Shown: positions 16,022 to 27,611, counted from the first letter of the stretch. The stretch is 64,000 nt of DNA from Synechococcus sp. WH 7805 (GCF_000153285.1 NZ_CH724168.1:576096-640095); one strand, 5' to 3'. Numbers and translations are program-made. The notes: a model not told the origin generated them from the letters alone.

Positions 16022-18694
16022 CTACACAGGCGGAAGCATCACGCAGGAATCAGCAATCTCGCGGTAGGGGTCTGGATCACAGCTCAGCACGACCACCTGA
16101 AGCCCAAAGTCAACAGCTTGGCGCAACATCGTCAGGACTGAAACCAAACGCTTGGGGTCGGTATTGGTGAAGGCATCGTCGAACAGCAGGGGCAGGCAAC
16201 CGTCATGACTGCTGCGCAGGGTGTCGGCCATCGCCAGGCGCAGAGCGGCATTGAACTGCTCCTTCATGCCTCCACTGAGCTGGGCAAAATCAAATGACCG
16301 CCCGGATCGTTGCAGCCGCAGGGCATTCAAGCCTTCAGTGGGATCGACATTCAGCTCACACTCGTCCGAGGCCTCCAGGAGTAGAGGAGCCATAAAGCGA
16401 TTGATGCTTTGCCTGAGGGGCATGGAATAGCGCCTGGACAGATCCCGTCGCGCCTCCTGGAAACGCCTCAGAAGCAGCTGGCGCGCCTCAGCCACCAAAG
16501 TTGCCTGCTGTTCAGCCCGGATCGCCAGATCCCTTGCGGCTGCTGTCTCCTCAACCAGCGCGTGCAAGTCGCTACGGCCGAGACGATCGCAACGCTCAAG
16601 CAGGCCACCTTGTTCACGATTGAGATCCTCACGTCGACGGGAAAGAGTGTGTTCTTTCTGTTCAAGAGAGGCGAGCTGCATCTTGGCGTCGGCCGTTCGA
16701 TCAAGACCAGCCTCGGCAGCCAGCGCGAAAAGCTTGGACTGCTGCACGCGGCTTGTCTCCATCAGAACGTCCAGCTGACGCTGGATCTGTGCCGATTCAC
16801 CGTGAGTCTCCACCAAGGCTTGGCGTTGTTGGCGTCGTTGAAGCTGCTGGGCTTCCAGGCGTTCCACAGTCACCCGTCGCTCTTGCCGTTCCGACTGAAC
16901 AGCGATCAGGGTGCGTTCCAGGGCCTCAAGGCCCGCGCGAAGCGTCCGTGTCTGCTCCTGGACGGATTTATAGGAGGCCCGGCAGTCGAGGAGTGCCTGA
17001 TCTAGAGCCGTGGCATCCATCGTGAACGCTGTCTCCGGTTCGAGGTCCTGCTGAAGGGCTGACAGTTTTTGCCGCAGGGTTTCAAGGGATTCATTGCCGT
17101 CACCTTGGGCAGGACGCTGCTGATCCAACTGCTGGAGGCGCGCATTCACAAGAGCGAGCTCCTGGGTGAGTTTTTGCTGCTGAGACAGCTGCTCCCTGGC
17201 CTCATCCAGGGATGACGCGCCCCACTGACGCAGTCCTTCGTCGAACGCCGCCTGGAGTTGTGAGCGCTCAGTGGTCAGTGAGGCCATGCCTGTGCCTTCT
17301 CCGGGAATCACCTGCACCATCACCCCCCCACCAACTTGGAGTCGGAACGCCCCGGAACGCTGCAGGGTCTGGCCTTCCAACAACGCATCACCATCGAGCA
17401 CCACCTCCTGATCAGCCGCTTCCAGATGAATGGACGACGCCATGCTGTTCAGTCGGATCTGCAGTTCTCGAAGACGCTCCTGCAAACGCTGCAGGGCAGA
17501 CAAAGCCTCGTTGGTTTGTCCCGATGCAGCATCAATCTTGTTCCGGAGTGATGTCTGTTGCGATTGAAGCTGTGCCCGCAGATCATCCCGTTGTTGATGG
17601 TCACGAATCCGGGTTTCGAGGGTCCGGAGCTCCTGCTGTCGACGCAGTGCATGACCGCGCTCCTCAAGCGCATGTCGCTGCTCTTCTAGAGCGTTGAGAG
17701 AGGCCTGCCTCATTTTGAGTTGCTCGGACTGCTGTGTGGCCAGCACCACCGCTTTCTCCAGATCGTGGCGGTGGGCCTGGATTGAACAGCTTGTCGACTC
17801 TGTTTCGGCATCAAGAGACTTCAGGCTCTTGAGTTGCTGCTTGAGCTGTTGTTCCTCCTGAATCAGCGGTGCGAGCGACCGCTGCAGATCGAGCAGGGTG
17901 GTTAGCCGGCTGCGCTGCTGTCGTAGTTCAGGAACAGCGCCAGTTTCAAGATCTCGCAGGGCCTGCTCATTGCGATCGAGCTCTTCGCAGGCCGATTCAT
18001 AGATCTCCAGCTGTTGGCACGCGTCCTGATGGCGCTGCTCAGCCTGCTGCAACTCCTGACGCCGCTTCCAGAGTTCGCTCTGCTGCTTGACGCCACGACT
18101 GGTGAAGCTGGAAGCGACCAACGCCTCCAGCTGATCGTGAATGTCTTGATCCAGGGGTGATTGCAGTGATTCCGAAGCCTGGCTCTCCAAGGCAGCAATG
18201 AGGCCATTGAGGTCGTAATGGCTGCCATCGAGATCAAGAAGATTGCGGCCTGCAAGCCCTTGCATCACCCAGAGATGGGCCCAGCGGCTGGGCAGGACCC
18301 GGTTCACTTGCCGACTGCCGATGATCTCCTCAACACCGAGCAGTGAAGCCAGGCGATCCTCGGCTTCTCCGCCCAGATGCGCTGACGCACCGATCCGACT
18401 GAGGCGGCAGGTGCCACCGGAACCACTGAAAGATTTCTGCAGAGACCAGTGATGCCCATCCGCTTCGAAGTCGAGTTCCACTTGGGGATGACCGGCATGC
18501 ACCGCGGAGCGCAGATCACGAACGGCGGCACCGGTAGCTGTGGCACGCACGAACAACGTGCGATGCATGGCCTCCACCAGTGAGCTCTTCCCCGTTTCGT
18601 TGCCACCGCCGATCAACGTCAACCCCGGAGCAAACGCCACCTCCAGTTCTCGGTGGCGGCGCACACTCTCCAGCCGGCAGCGGATTAAGCGCAT
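16022..18694 (-). CDS. SbcC/Rad50-like SMC ATPase
   Basis: This 890-residue protein has a split ATPase. The N-terminus carries Walker A (GGGNETGKSS, about residues 33-42), and the C-terminus carries the signature LSGGMKEQFN and Walker B LPLLFDDAFTN. Between them are long Gln/Leu/Glu coiled coils (about residues 190-390 and 480-740). With the phosphoesterase encoded just upstream (10 bp overlap) it would form an SbcCD/Mre11-Rad50-like nuclease for DNA ends or hairpins. It is shorter than typical SbcC, and no clear CxxC zinc hook is visible in the coil, so dimerisation may differ. Confidence 0.85.
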   Translation of the reverse strand: MRLIRCRLESVRRHRELEVAFAPGLTLIGGGNETGKSSLVEAMHRTLFVRATATGAAVRDLRSAVHAGHPQVELDFEADGHHWSLQKSFSGSGGTCRLSRIGASAHLGGEAEDRLASLLGVEEIIGSRQVNRVLPSRWAHLWVMQGLAGRNLLDLDGSHYDLNGLIAALESQASESLQSPLDQDIHDQLEALVASSFTSRGVKQQSELWKRRQELQQAEQRHQDACQQLEIYESACEELDRNEQALRDLETGAVPELRQQRSRLTTLLDLQRSLAPLIQEEQQLKQQLKSLKSLDAETESTSCSIQAHRHDLEKAVVLATQQSEQLKMRQASLNALEEQRHALEERGHALRRQQELRTLETRIRDHQQRDDLRAQLQSQQTSLRNKIDAASGQTNEALSALQRLQERLRELQIRLNSMASSIHLEAADQEVVLDGDALLEGQTLQRSGAFRLQVGGGVMVQVIPGEGTGMASLTTERSQLQAAFDEGLRQWGASSLDEAREQLSQQQKLTQELALVNARLQQLDQQRPAQGDGNESLETLRQKLSALQQDLEPETAFTMDATALDQALLDCRASYKSVQEQTRTLRAGLEALERTLIAVQSERQERRVTVERLEAQQLQRRQQRQALVETHGESAQIQRQLDVLMETSRVQQSKLFALAAEAGLDRTADAKMQLASLEQKEHTLSRRREDLNREQGGLLERCDRLGRSDLHALVEETAAARDLAIRAEQQATLVAEARQLLLRRFQEARRDLSRRYSMPLRQSINRFMAPLLLEASDECELNVDPTEGLNALRLQRSGRSFDFAQLSGGMKEQFNAALRLAMADTLRSSHDGCLPLLFDDAFTNTDPKRLVSVLTMLRQAVDFGLQVVVLSCDPDPYREIADSCVMLPPV

Positions 18695-19830
18695 GAAGTG
18701 GCGACGCAGAGCTGATGGAGTTCAATCAAAGCCTGCTCGATCAGTGGGTCAGCACCACCCTCGAGCTCTTGTTTCAAACCTGCGGCAATGCTGCTGAGGA
18801 GAGGACCATCGCTCCGGTTTAAACACTGATCGAGTTCTCCATCGGTTGGATGTCGCCGAAGCTCACCTCGCAAGCGCAGATGCAGAAGCTGCTCTGAAAG
18901 CTCTTCAAGAAGTGCTTGCAAACGACGATGGGCGTCCAAGCCAAGCCGGCCGTTCAGTTCAAGTCGCAGTAGATCCCTGCCCACGCGACTGCCGATGCAA
19001 GCGTCGAGTTGATGGTGCAGGCGCTCCAGATCGGGCATCCCCTGGAGCTGCATGGTGATCCGATGCCAAGCAACCCGCCCTGTCGTGATCCTCTGAACCC
19101 GAGGATCGTCCCCCCTTGTGAGGTCGGCCAAAATCACCTGCGACCGCTGATCATCTGGACCCGTTGGGAATCGATCAGGCTCAGGTGTACCGCTGTACCA
19201 GGCATTGCTCTGAACCTGCATCAATCCATGCCAGTCACCGAGAGCGATGTAATCAAGCTCTCCGGTGGGAAGTTGCTCCAGGTTCAAGGAATTGACATCA
19301 GTCCCTGAGCCGAAGCCCTGCACCGATCCATGGGCCAGCAGAACGCGTGGAGCCTCTGGATCCAGATCCTGCCAGTTGAGCTGATCAAGCCAGCGCATCG
19401 GACCGACACTGTCGTGACGACGAAGCAGGGGACAGGGCAACAGGGTCAACCCCGCTCTGCTCATGGGCTCGGGTTGGGTCAGAAGCTCCAGATTCGGGGC
19501 CCGTTCACGCATCCGGCGCTGAAGATCCTCCCGCCGCCAGATACCACCCGCACCACCGTGGTCATGATTGCCGGGGATCACAAGAACAGGGCACGGCATC
19601 GCACCGATCAGCTCCATCACCTCCAAGACCTCCGCGGCCGGAACGGTTGAGGAATCAAAAAGGTCGCCGGCCACGAGCAGGGCATCCACCGATTCATGGC
19701 GGGCAACGTCGCCGATGCGGCTGACGACCTCGACACGTTCTCTCTGGAGACGAGCCTGTTTCTGAGGATCAGTAATCCATCGGTAGGGCTTGCCGATCTG
19801 CCAGTCAGCCGAGTGAAGAATGCGGGGCAC
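18685..19830 (-). CDS. SbcD/Mre11-like nuclease subunit
   Basis: From GTG at 19830 it is 381 residues. The metallophosphoesterase blocks are all present: HSADWQIG (residues 5-12), VAGDLFD, IPGNHDHGG, LLAHGSVQG and LGDWHGL. These hold two Mn ions in Mre11/SbcD nucleases. The C-terminal third is helical and may contact the SMC partner encoded downstream with a 10 bp overlap. A frame open to 19890 would begin inside the divergent kinase leader, so the GTG immediately before PRILHSADW is chosen. Confidence 0.85.
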   Translation of the reverse strand: MPRILHSADWQIGKPYRWITDPQKQARLQRERVEVVSRIGDVARHESVDALLVAGDLFDSSTVPAAEVLEVMELIGAMPCPVLVIPGNHDHGGAGGIWRREDLQRRMRERAPNLELLTQPEPMSRAGLTLLPCPLLRRHDSVGPMRWLDQLNWQDLDPEAPRVLLAHGSVQGFGSGTDVNSLNLEQLPTGELDYIALGDWHGLMQVQSNAWYSGTPEPDRFPTGPDDQRSQVILADLTRGDDPRVQRITTGRVAWHRITMQLQGMPDLERLHHQLDACIGSRVGRDLLRLELNGRLGLDAHRRLQALLEELSEQLLHLRLRGELRRHPTDGELDQCLNRSDGPLLSSIAAGLKQELEGGADPLIEQALIELHQLCVATSCA

Positions 19831-19952
19831 GCGCTCCCTTGATGCTGTCGGAGCCCATGGTGCCGCCTCCCCGGCTGTTTTTCCGCACACTCCTTACTGG
19901 CAAATCGGCTGGAAGACGGCATGGTTTCGCTGTGAGACCCAGGCGATACACC

Positions 19953-21089
19953 GTGACCAAGGCTCCCTCTGGCTCCAGCACATCCCTGGAGACCATCGCC
20001 GGACTGTTCCATCCACCAGAACAGATCAAGGCCATCGATCAGCTGGGGGCTGGAAACGTGAATGACACTTTCTTGGTCACCCTGGAGGCCACCGCACCGA
20101 GGCAAGCCTTCGTGATGCAGCGTCTCAACACGGACGTGTTCGAGAGCCCGGAGCTGGTGATGCGCAATCTCCTGCGCCTTGGTGATCACGTCGAGCGACG
20201 ATTAGCTGAGGAACCACCTGAGCTTTCGGGGCGACGCTGGGAGATTCCAAAGGTTCTTCCCACCCTCGATGCCGACGGGCACTGGGTTGAACACGAGGGT
20301 GAATTCTGGCGATCGATCTCTTACATCGGAGCAGCAACAACAACTGATGTCATCAAGGATGAAGCCCATGCCTGGGAGCTGGGTTACGGCCTTGGGATGT
20401 TTCACCACCTGATTAGTGATCTGCCCACGGAAGAGCTGGCGGACACCCTTGAAAATTTCCACATTGCACCGGCGTATCTGGCTGAGCTCGATGCCGTTAT
20501 CAGGAGAACAGCTCCCATCACAGACGCCAGAGTGAATGAAGCACTTGCCTTCGTGGATGCGCGTCGTGAAGGCCTAGATGTGCTTGAGCAAGCGTGCGCC
20601 AGGGGTGAACTGAAGCGCCGACCCATTCACGGAGACCCGAAGATCAACAACGTGATGATTGATGACCGCACCGGGCATGCGGTGGGGTTGATCGATCTCG
20701 ATACGGTCAAGCCCGGATTGCTCCATTACGACATCGGCGACTGTCTCCGCTCCTGCTGCAACCGCCTCGGCGAGGAAACCGCAACGCCGGAGCAAGTGGT
20801 TTTTGATCTTGGGCTCTGCCGCTCGATCCTGGAGGGTTACCTCAAGGTGGGGCGATCCTTTCTCAGCGATGACGATGTGCGCCACCTGCCTGCGTGCATC
20901 CGCTTGATCCCCTTGGAACTGGGTTTGCGTTTTCTCTCTGATCACCTTTCAGGCGACACTTATTTCAAAACCGAGCGAGCCGGTCACAATCTGGATCGGG
21001 CCTGGGTGCAGTTTGCTCTCACCCGCTCGATCGAGCGGCAGTGGGATGAGCTGGTTTCCCTGATCGAGAGCCTTCACGGAGTGAACTGA
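19953..21089 (+). CDS. Aminoglycoside-phosphotransferase-fold small-molecule kinase
   Basis: From GTG at 19953 it is 378 residues. The kinase core has the Brenner motif PIHGDPKINNVMID, with catalytic Asp, then GLIDLDTVKPG, the metal-binding DFG-like position. The overall pattern is close to N-acetylhexosamine 1-kinase (NahK) and related sugar kinases; the sugar or amine acceptor cannot be deduced. The frame is open to 19839 but the extra N-terminus is Arg-rich and likely non-coding. It leads a plus-strand cluster with the DOMON-like gene starting 1 bp after its stop. Confidence 0.75.
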   Translation: MTKAPSGSSTSLETIAGLFHPPEQIKAIDQLGAGNVNDTFLVTLEATAPRQAFVMQRLNTDVFESPELVMRNLLRLGDHVERRLAEEPPELSGRRWEIPKVLPTLDADGHWVEHEGEFWRSISYIGAATTTDVIKDEAHAWELGYGLGMFHHLISDLPTEELADTLENFHIAPAYLAELDAVIRRTAPITDARVNEALAFVDARREGLDVLEQACARGELKRRPIHGDPKINNVMIDDRTGHAVGLIDLDTVKPGLLHYDIGDCLRSCCNRLGEETATPEQVVFDLGLCRSILEGYLKVGRSFLSDDDVRHLPACIRLIPLELGLRFLSDHLSGDTYFKTERAGHNLDRAWVQFALTRSIERQWDELVSLIESLHGVN

Positions 21090-21090
21090 A

Positions 21091-21672
21091 ATGGCACGCC
21101 ATCCTGTGATGGTGCGTCAGGTCTGCCCGCTGGTCCCCTTCTCTCCAGACGCATCCCCGACCCTGCTGGCCAGTGCCGAATTCGTATGGGAAGAACACAA
21201 CACCCTCGAATTGAGTTTCAGCCTGAGGCCAACGCAATTGGGGCAGCAGCTTCCCATGCTGGATTTCATGGACACTGCACCTGGCTCGAGCCAGGGCAGC
21301 GGGCAGCGCCTCGATGGTCTCTGGGAACACACCTGTTTTGAAGCGTTTTTTGCCCAACCCAACCAGGATCGTTATTGGGAGCTGAATGTTTCACCAACGG
21401 GCGACTGGAATCTCTACCGATTCGAGAGCTATCGGACTGATCGAGTGCGCGAACAGACTCCCAAGCCAATGATTCATTGGCAAAGCTCCAAGCGGGATTG
21501 TCGCTGCACCATCGTGTTGAGCCTTGATCCCTGGTGGACTCCGGTGCAACTGCCGGAGTTAGCGATCTCGATGGTCCTGAAAGACAGTCACAACGACCTC
21601 AGCTACTGGGCTTTGTCTCACCACGGAAACGAGCCAGACTTTCACGACAGGCGAGCCTTTCTCAGCGCATGA
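21091..21672 (+). CDS. DOMON-like domain protein
   Basis: The 193-residue protein is beta-rich with many aromatic residues. It has the DOMON/CBM9-like order: FVWEEHNTLELSFSLRP, GLWEHTCFEAFF, YWELNVSPTGDWNLYRF and SYWALSHHGNEPDFHDR. The family, common in cyanobacteria and proteobacteria, is predicted to bind a ligand such as a sugar or heme, but none is defined. No signal peptide is visible, so it appears cytosolic. It starts 1 bp after the kinase stop and overlaps the next start by an ATGA, so all three genes are coupled. Confidence 0.75.
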   Translation: MARHPVMVRQVCPLVPFSPDASPTLLASAEFVWEEHNTLELSFSLRPTQLGQQLPMLDFMDTAPGSSQGSGQRLDGLWEHTCFEAFFAQPNQDRYWELNVSPTGDWNLYRFESYRTDRVREQTPKPMIHWQSSKRDCRCTIVLSLDPWWTPVQLPELAISMVLKDSHNDLSYWALSHHGNEPDFHDRRAFLSA

Positions 21673-22682
21673 CCCGGTTCCTCATCCGTCGTCACCACTG
21701 GGCGACTCTGCTACTGGGTCTGCCGCTTCTGTTCACGCCTCTCACCGTTGCCTGCAGGCAGCTGAACGCGCCGGCATCGGAGCCCCCTGAAGCCGTCAAG
21801 CCAACGCTGGCTGGCGTTGGAATTGAACTGCCAACCCGATCAGACCTTCCCGTGGCCCCGAACGGAAACCACTACCCCCTGGTCCCGGCCAAAGCAGATA
21901 ACACAGCCTCTCTTCTGGTCAGCATCGAAACCGCTTTGGTGGACTCGGATCACGATCCAGCGGAGATTCCTCTACTGGCCCATCAACAACAGGTCATCTA
22001 CCGGGTGTTGTCCCATAACCCGGTCTTATCTGAAGCGGTGCGGAATCGTCTGCCCTCGCGGTGGCAATGGGTGTTCGATCAACACATCTCCGCAAGACGC
22101 TCGTTCCTGGCCATGCACCGCGGACCAGCCTCCACAACCCTGCCCGCGTGGCGGATCCAGGCTCCTGCACCACAGGAGGATCTTCTCAAGGCCTACCGCA
22201 GCGCAGCGGATGCCACCGGAATTCCATGGGAAGTCCTGGCCGCTGTGAATCTTGTCGAAACCGGAATGGGCCGGATCGATGGTGTGTCCGTCGCCAATGC
22301 GCAGGGACCCATGCAATTCCTGCCCACCACCTGGGCCGAGCCTGGAATCGGCAGAGATGGAGACATTCGCGATCCATGGGATGCCATCCACGCAGCCGCG
22401 CGATACCTGGTGCGTCGTGGCGGCCTCAACGACATCCGCCGTGGTCTCTGGGGGTACAACAACAGTGACCATTACGGCAAGGCCGTTTTGCATTACGCCG
22501 CTTTGCTCCAACGGGAACCACTCACCTATCGAGGCCTTTACAACTGGCAAATCCATTACGCCGCCTCAGCGGGTGATCTCTGGCTGCATGAGGGATATGC
22601 AGCAGCGTCACCCGTCCCTGTGGCCGAGCATCTGAAGCGCTATCCCCACAGTGCGCCTCCTCAACCTGCAAAACCCAACTGA
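21669..22682 (+). CDS. Lytic transglycosylase lipoprotein
   Basis: From ATG at 21669 (ATGA overlap with the previous stop) it is 337 residues. The N-terminus is Arg-rich, hydrophobic, and ends in a lipobox-like LTVAC (Cys about residue 29), suggesting a membrane-tethered protein in the periplasm. The C-terminal SLT domain shows LAAVNLVETGMGRIDG, with the catalytic Glu, NAQGPMQFLPTTW, and GLWGYNNSDHYGK. Such enzymes cleave peptidoglycan glycan strands to anhydromuropeptides. Its linkage to a sugar kinase-like gene hints at muropeptide recycling, which is inference. Confidence 0.85.
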   Translation: MTRFLIRRHHWATLLLGLPLLFTPLTVACRQLNAPASEPPEAVKPTLAGVGIELPTRSDLPVAPNGNHYPLVPAKADNTASLLVSIETALVDSDHDPAEIPLLAHQQQVIYRVLSHNPVLSEAVRNRLPSRWQWVFDQHISARRSFLAMHRGPASTTLPAWRIQAPAPQEDLLKAYRSAADATGIPWEVLAAVNLVETGMGRIDGVSVANAQGPMQFLPTTWAEPGIGRDGDIRDPWDAIHAAARYLVRRGGLNDIRRGLWGYNNSDHYGKAVLHYAALLQREPLTYRGLYNWQIHYAASAGDLWLHEGYAAASPVPVAEHLKRYPHSAPPQPAKPN

Positions 22683-22744
22683 ACCCTGCACGATGGCGAC
22701 CAGAAGATGGTCAGCCCCTCACCTTTAAACCTCATCCCTGAGTC

Positions 22745-23380
22745 AACTCGCTGGCGCGATCGGCAACACGTTGGAGTGATTCGATTTCGCTGTGTATGGC
22801 GACTTCGCTGAATCAATCGGTGCAGCTTTTCCCCAGAGGATTCACCAACCCTGCAATTTCTGAGCGCCTTTGGGGTCTTTGCCGCCGAATACCTGATGCG
22901 TCCAATCGGGGGACTGGTGCTCGGCCCCATTGACGACATGTTCGGACGACGAATCTGTTGCTGCTCCTGCGGATGATTCAGGGTCTTTCAGTTGGGGGCG
23001 GAAGACTCCGGCTCGATCCCCTGAAGTGCGAAGACATCCCCCCAGCAAACGCGTGGTTCCTCGCAAAGGGAGACCCCATTTGCTTTGCAATCAGGCAAGC
23101 CATGGTGCTGCTTCCAATCGTTTTCTATTCAGGGATCACCCCCCTGCTCCACCCGCTTTTTCCTGGGGGGATCGCGATGCGCCTGTTTCTCCTTCTCTCA
23201 CAGCCTCGTGGTGGCCGTGGTCGGAGGTACCGCCTCACTGCTGTCTACCTGGCTCAAGGATCTGAAGGGCTGGCCCAATGGGCTGATTCTCTACCTGCTG
23301 ATGCAGGCCGATCCCAGCGTTCTGGGCCTGGTCTTCCAGCCCCTGGCATTTACGCTTCCAGGAACAGGACTGAACAAGCT
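22745..23380 (+). pseudogene. Decayed MFS transporter (proline/betaine ProP-like)
   Basis: Frames scattered over 0.6 kb spell consecutive parts of a major facilitator protein: AIGNTLE, an in-frame TGA at 22777 where Trp is expected, FDFAVYGDFAESIGAAF, then in another frame FGVFAAEYLMRPIGGLV, DDMFGRR, LLLRMIQGLSVGG, and finally GGTASLLSTWLKDLKGWPNG. This order follows the first helices and the middle of ProP/osmolyte symporters. At least two frameshifts, a stop and internal deletions remain, and the C-terminal half is missing. The remnant ends just before the GTG of the next gene. Family assignment is from remembered motifs. Confidence 0.65.
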
Positions 23381-23382
23381 GC

Positions 23383-25450
<2,068 letters not shown>

Positions 25451-25467
25451 TGGGGAGGAGTAGCTGA

Positions 25468-26361
25468 ATGGCGCTGATCCTTCCGCCCAACTATCACAAG
25501 ATCACAGCGGTTGAACGCAACCGCATCTCCTGGATCGAACCGAAGGAGGCTGAACGACAGGACATCCGTCCTCTACGAATCGGCATTCTGAACATCATGC
25601 CGCTGGGAAAGCAGTATGAGTTCAACCTCCTCCACCCTCTCGGCCTCTCTGTGCTCCAGATCGAGCCGATCTGGATAAGGCTGCAAAGCCATGCCTACAA
25701 AAGCTGGGATCAATCCCATCTCAAGGACCTGTATGTGAGTTGGGATGAAGCCCTTGCTAAGGGCCCGCTCGATGGCCTGATCATCACCGGTGCCCCCGTT
25801 GAACATCTGCCCTTTGAAGAGGTCACCTACTGGCGAGAGCTGGTGGCTCTTGTGGAGGAGGCTCGCTACACATGCGCCAGCACGCTTGGACTCTGTTGGG
25901 CTGGATTTGCTTTGGCCTATCTGGCCGGCGTGAACAAGGAGACCTTCAACCGCAAGCTGTTTGGGGTTTATCCAATGCGCAGCCTGGTTCCAGGCCACTC
26001 GTTGATGGGCACCCAGGATGATCAATTTCTCTGTCCGCAAAGCCGCCATGCCGGCTTGCCAGACGCAGCCATGGAATCAGCGCAACGGCAGGGACGGCTG
26101 CGCCTGCTCGCCCATGGTGAATCGGTTGGCTACACCATTTTCGAGACCCCCGATCAGAGGCAGCTGATGCATCTCGGGCACCCTGAATACAACGTTGGCC
26201 GCATTGTCGCTGAGATGGAGCGAGACAAAGCCCGAGGTGACGTACCACCACCGGAGAATTTCAACGCGGACCATCCCAGGACCCTCTGGCGTTCCCATCG
26301 GAATCTGCTGTTCCAGCAATGGCTCTGGTTCTGTTACCAGCGGGTTTCATTACTGGGATAA
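25468..26361 (+). CDS. metA: MetA-family homoserine O-acyltransferase, probably acetyl-specific
   Basis: The 297 residues are MetA-like, with catalytic Cys in LGLCWAGFA and His in LMHLGHPEYN. Family members named succinyltransferase often use acetyl-CoA. Glu at position 112 (GAPVEHLPFEE), aligned with Gly111 of the E. coli enzyme, is the residue reported to switch specificity toward acetyl-CoA. Since the next gene upstream is MetY, which takes O-acetylhomoserine, an acetyltransferase is the better call. The product feeds methionine and S-adenosylmethionine synthesis. Start is ATG, with GGAGGAG about 10 bp upstream. Confidence 0.9.
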   Translation: MALILPPNYHKITAVERNRISWIEPKEAERQDIRPLRIGILNIMPLGKQYEFNLLHPLGLSVLQIEPIWIRLQSHAYKSWDQSHLKDLYVSWDEALAKGPLDGLIITGAPVEHLPFEEVTYWRELVALVEEARYTCASTLGLCWAGFALAYLAGVNKETFNRKLFGVYPMRSLVPGHSLMGTQDDQFLCPQSRHAGLPDAAMESAQRQGRLRLLAHGESVGYTIFETPDQRQLMHLGHPEYNVGRIVAEMERDKARGDVPPPENFNADHPRTLWRSHRNLLFQQWLWFCYQRVSLLG

Positions 26362-26380
26362 CCGCCGACCAACCACCTCG

Positions 26381-26623
26381 ATGCATCCACTTGATCTGTA
26401 CGACCAATGGCGGCGACGTGTCCTTCGCTGGCTGCCGATTCGACAGGCGTTTGACCGGACTCCCGATGACGTTGCGCCCCACGGATCAGAGGACTGGTTG
26501 TTGGAGCCCATCGATGTCGATGAAGCCTGTCGACTGTTCCCGCACCTTGAAAAAGACCGGGCGGTTCTGCAGTACCAAAGGTTGCGTCTGCAGATCAGAG
26601 AGCAGGACGGCCGAGGGTTCTAA
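26381..26623 (+). CDS. Small conserved protein, function unknown
   Basis: From ATG at 26381 this is 80 residues of soluble, Arg/Leu-rich sequence (MHPLDLYDQWRRRVLRWLP, LQYQRLRLQIREQDGRGF). It lies 19 bp after the metA stop, so it may be part of the met transcript. No known motif is visible. Homologues with this size occur, in my memory, only in marine cyanobacteria; I cannot state a role. Confidence 0.55.
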   Translation: MHPLDLYDQWRRRVLRWLPIRQAFDRTPDDVAPHGSEDWLLEPIDVDEACRLFPHLEKDRAVLQYQRLRLQIREQDGRGF

Positions 26624-26667
26624 AACGCGAACCGTTCAATGGCAGAACTCAATCGAGACCTGACGAT

Positions 26668-26958
26668 CTACTTAGAAACCTTGACAGGAAGTTGAGCTTC
26701 TGGAGGCCTGGCTGCAGCACGGTTCAACTCCCGTTCCAGCGATTCAACCCGCCTCTCGCGCAGGCAATGGCGGCACCCTCCAGTTGTTTGCAGATGCTTT
26801 TCCGGAGTGATGGTGATGGGGTGAACCGGATGCTTACGGCATCGGATTTTCACCGGACTCTTGTAGCTTCTCCATTGGATCTCCGAGTAATCGAAACGGT
26901 CACCGAAGCGCTGCTTTGCCCGCTCCAGGAAGATCTCGAGGGTAATTCGTGCTGCCAT
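26668..26958 (-). CDS. Small zinc-ribbon-like protein (DUF723-like)
   Basis: The 96-residue protein has FGDRFDYSEIQWRSYKSPVK, then paired Cys and His (KIRCRKHP... and GGCRHCLRER), a pattern seen in DUF723-type domains found alone or beside HNH endonucleases in phages and bacteria. Two Cys pairs may hold one zinc ion. A basic helix follows. It is divergent from alkB. A DNA or RNA binding role is likely from the fold, but nothing specific is shown. Start is ATG. Confidence 0.6.
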   Translation of the reverse strand: MAARITLEIFLERAKQRFGDRFDYSEIQWRSYKSPVKIRCRKHPVHPITITPEKHLQTTGGCRHCLRERRVESLERELNRAAARPPEAQLPVKVSK

Positions 26959-27023
26959 TCGGGCAATCTATGGACGAATGGATTCGGAACTCCTCTGCTG
27001 TTATCCGTCTTCACGTCGACGCG

Positions 27024-27611
27024 ATGAACTGGACCCTTCAGTCCCACTGGCTTCCCCAGGAGTGCTGTCGACAGTGGATGGAGCGGTGCAACGAGCAAAT
27101 CAACTGGGAGCAGACCAAGGTCAGGGTCTATGGGCGGTGGCACAAGGTGCCGAGGCTCACAGCATTCCTTGCCGATCGATCGGTGTCCTATCGCTACAGC
27201 GGCGCTCTTCACCGGGGCTCAGGTTGGCCGCCGTGGTTCCTCCCGCTGCTCGAGAAAGTATCGAAACAGGGCAACGCACCCTTCAACGGGTGTCTGTTCA
27301 ACCTCTATCGAAACGGCGAAGACCGGATGGGTTGGCATGCCGACGACGAACCAGAGATCGACGCTTCATTCCCGATCGCCTCACTCTCGTTCGGGGCAAC
27401 GCGAGACCTGCAGTTTCGTCACCGACAGACTGGGCAGCGACTTGATCTCACGCTCTCAGATGGCGACTTGTTGCTGATGGATCCTGAGTGCCAGAGTCTG
27501 TGGATGCACGGTCTTCCGACCCGCCGCAGGATCACAACGCCGCGACTGAATCTCACCTTCCGTGTGTTCAGAACAGACGATTCAGTACAACGCTCCACAG
27601 AGGCACACTGA
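27024..27611 (+). CDS. alkB: AlkB-family Fe(II)/2-oxoglutarate dioxygenase
   Basis: AlkB-type enzymes oxidatively remove alkyl groups from DNA or RNA bases. The sequence has the Fe ligands GWHADDE and WMHGLP, and the Arg-rich 2-oxoglutarate site RLNLTFR, with NLYRNGEDRMG before the first. From ATG at 27024 it is 195 residues, similar to the short AlkB/ALKBH2 group; earlier starts at 26970 and 26949 are possible. The substrate is not fixed by sequence. The 3' end overlaps the convergent transporter gene by 44 bp. Confidence 0.85.
   Translation: MNWTLQSHWLPQECCRQWMERCNEQINWEQTKVRVYGRWHKVPRLTAFLADRSVSYRYSGALHRGSGWPPWFLPLLEKVSKQGNAPFNGCLFNLYRNGEDRMGWHADDEPEIDASFPIASLSFGATRDLQFRHRQTGQRLDLTLSDGDLLLMDPECQSLWMHGLPTRRRITTPRLNLTFRVFRTDDSVQRSTEAH

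Noticed and set aside
22026..22556. A 176-codon minus-strand frame opposite the lytic transglycosylase
   Set aside because: It is antisense to a well-supported SLT-domain gene and has no motif of its own.
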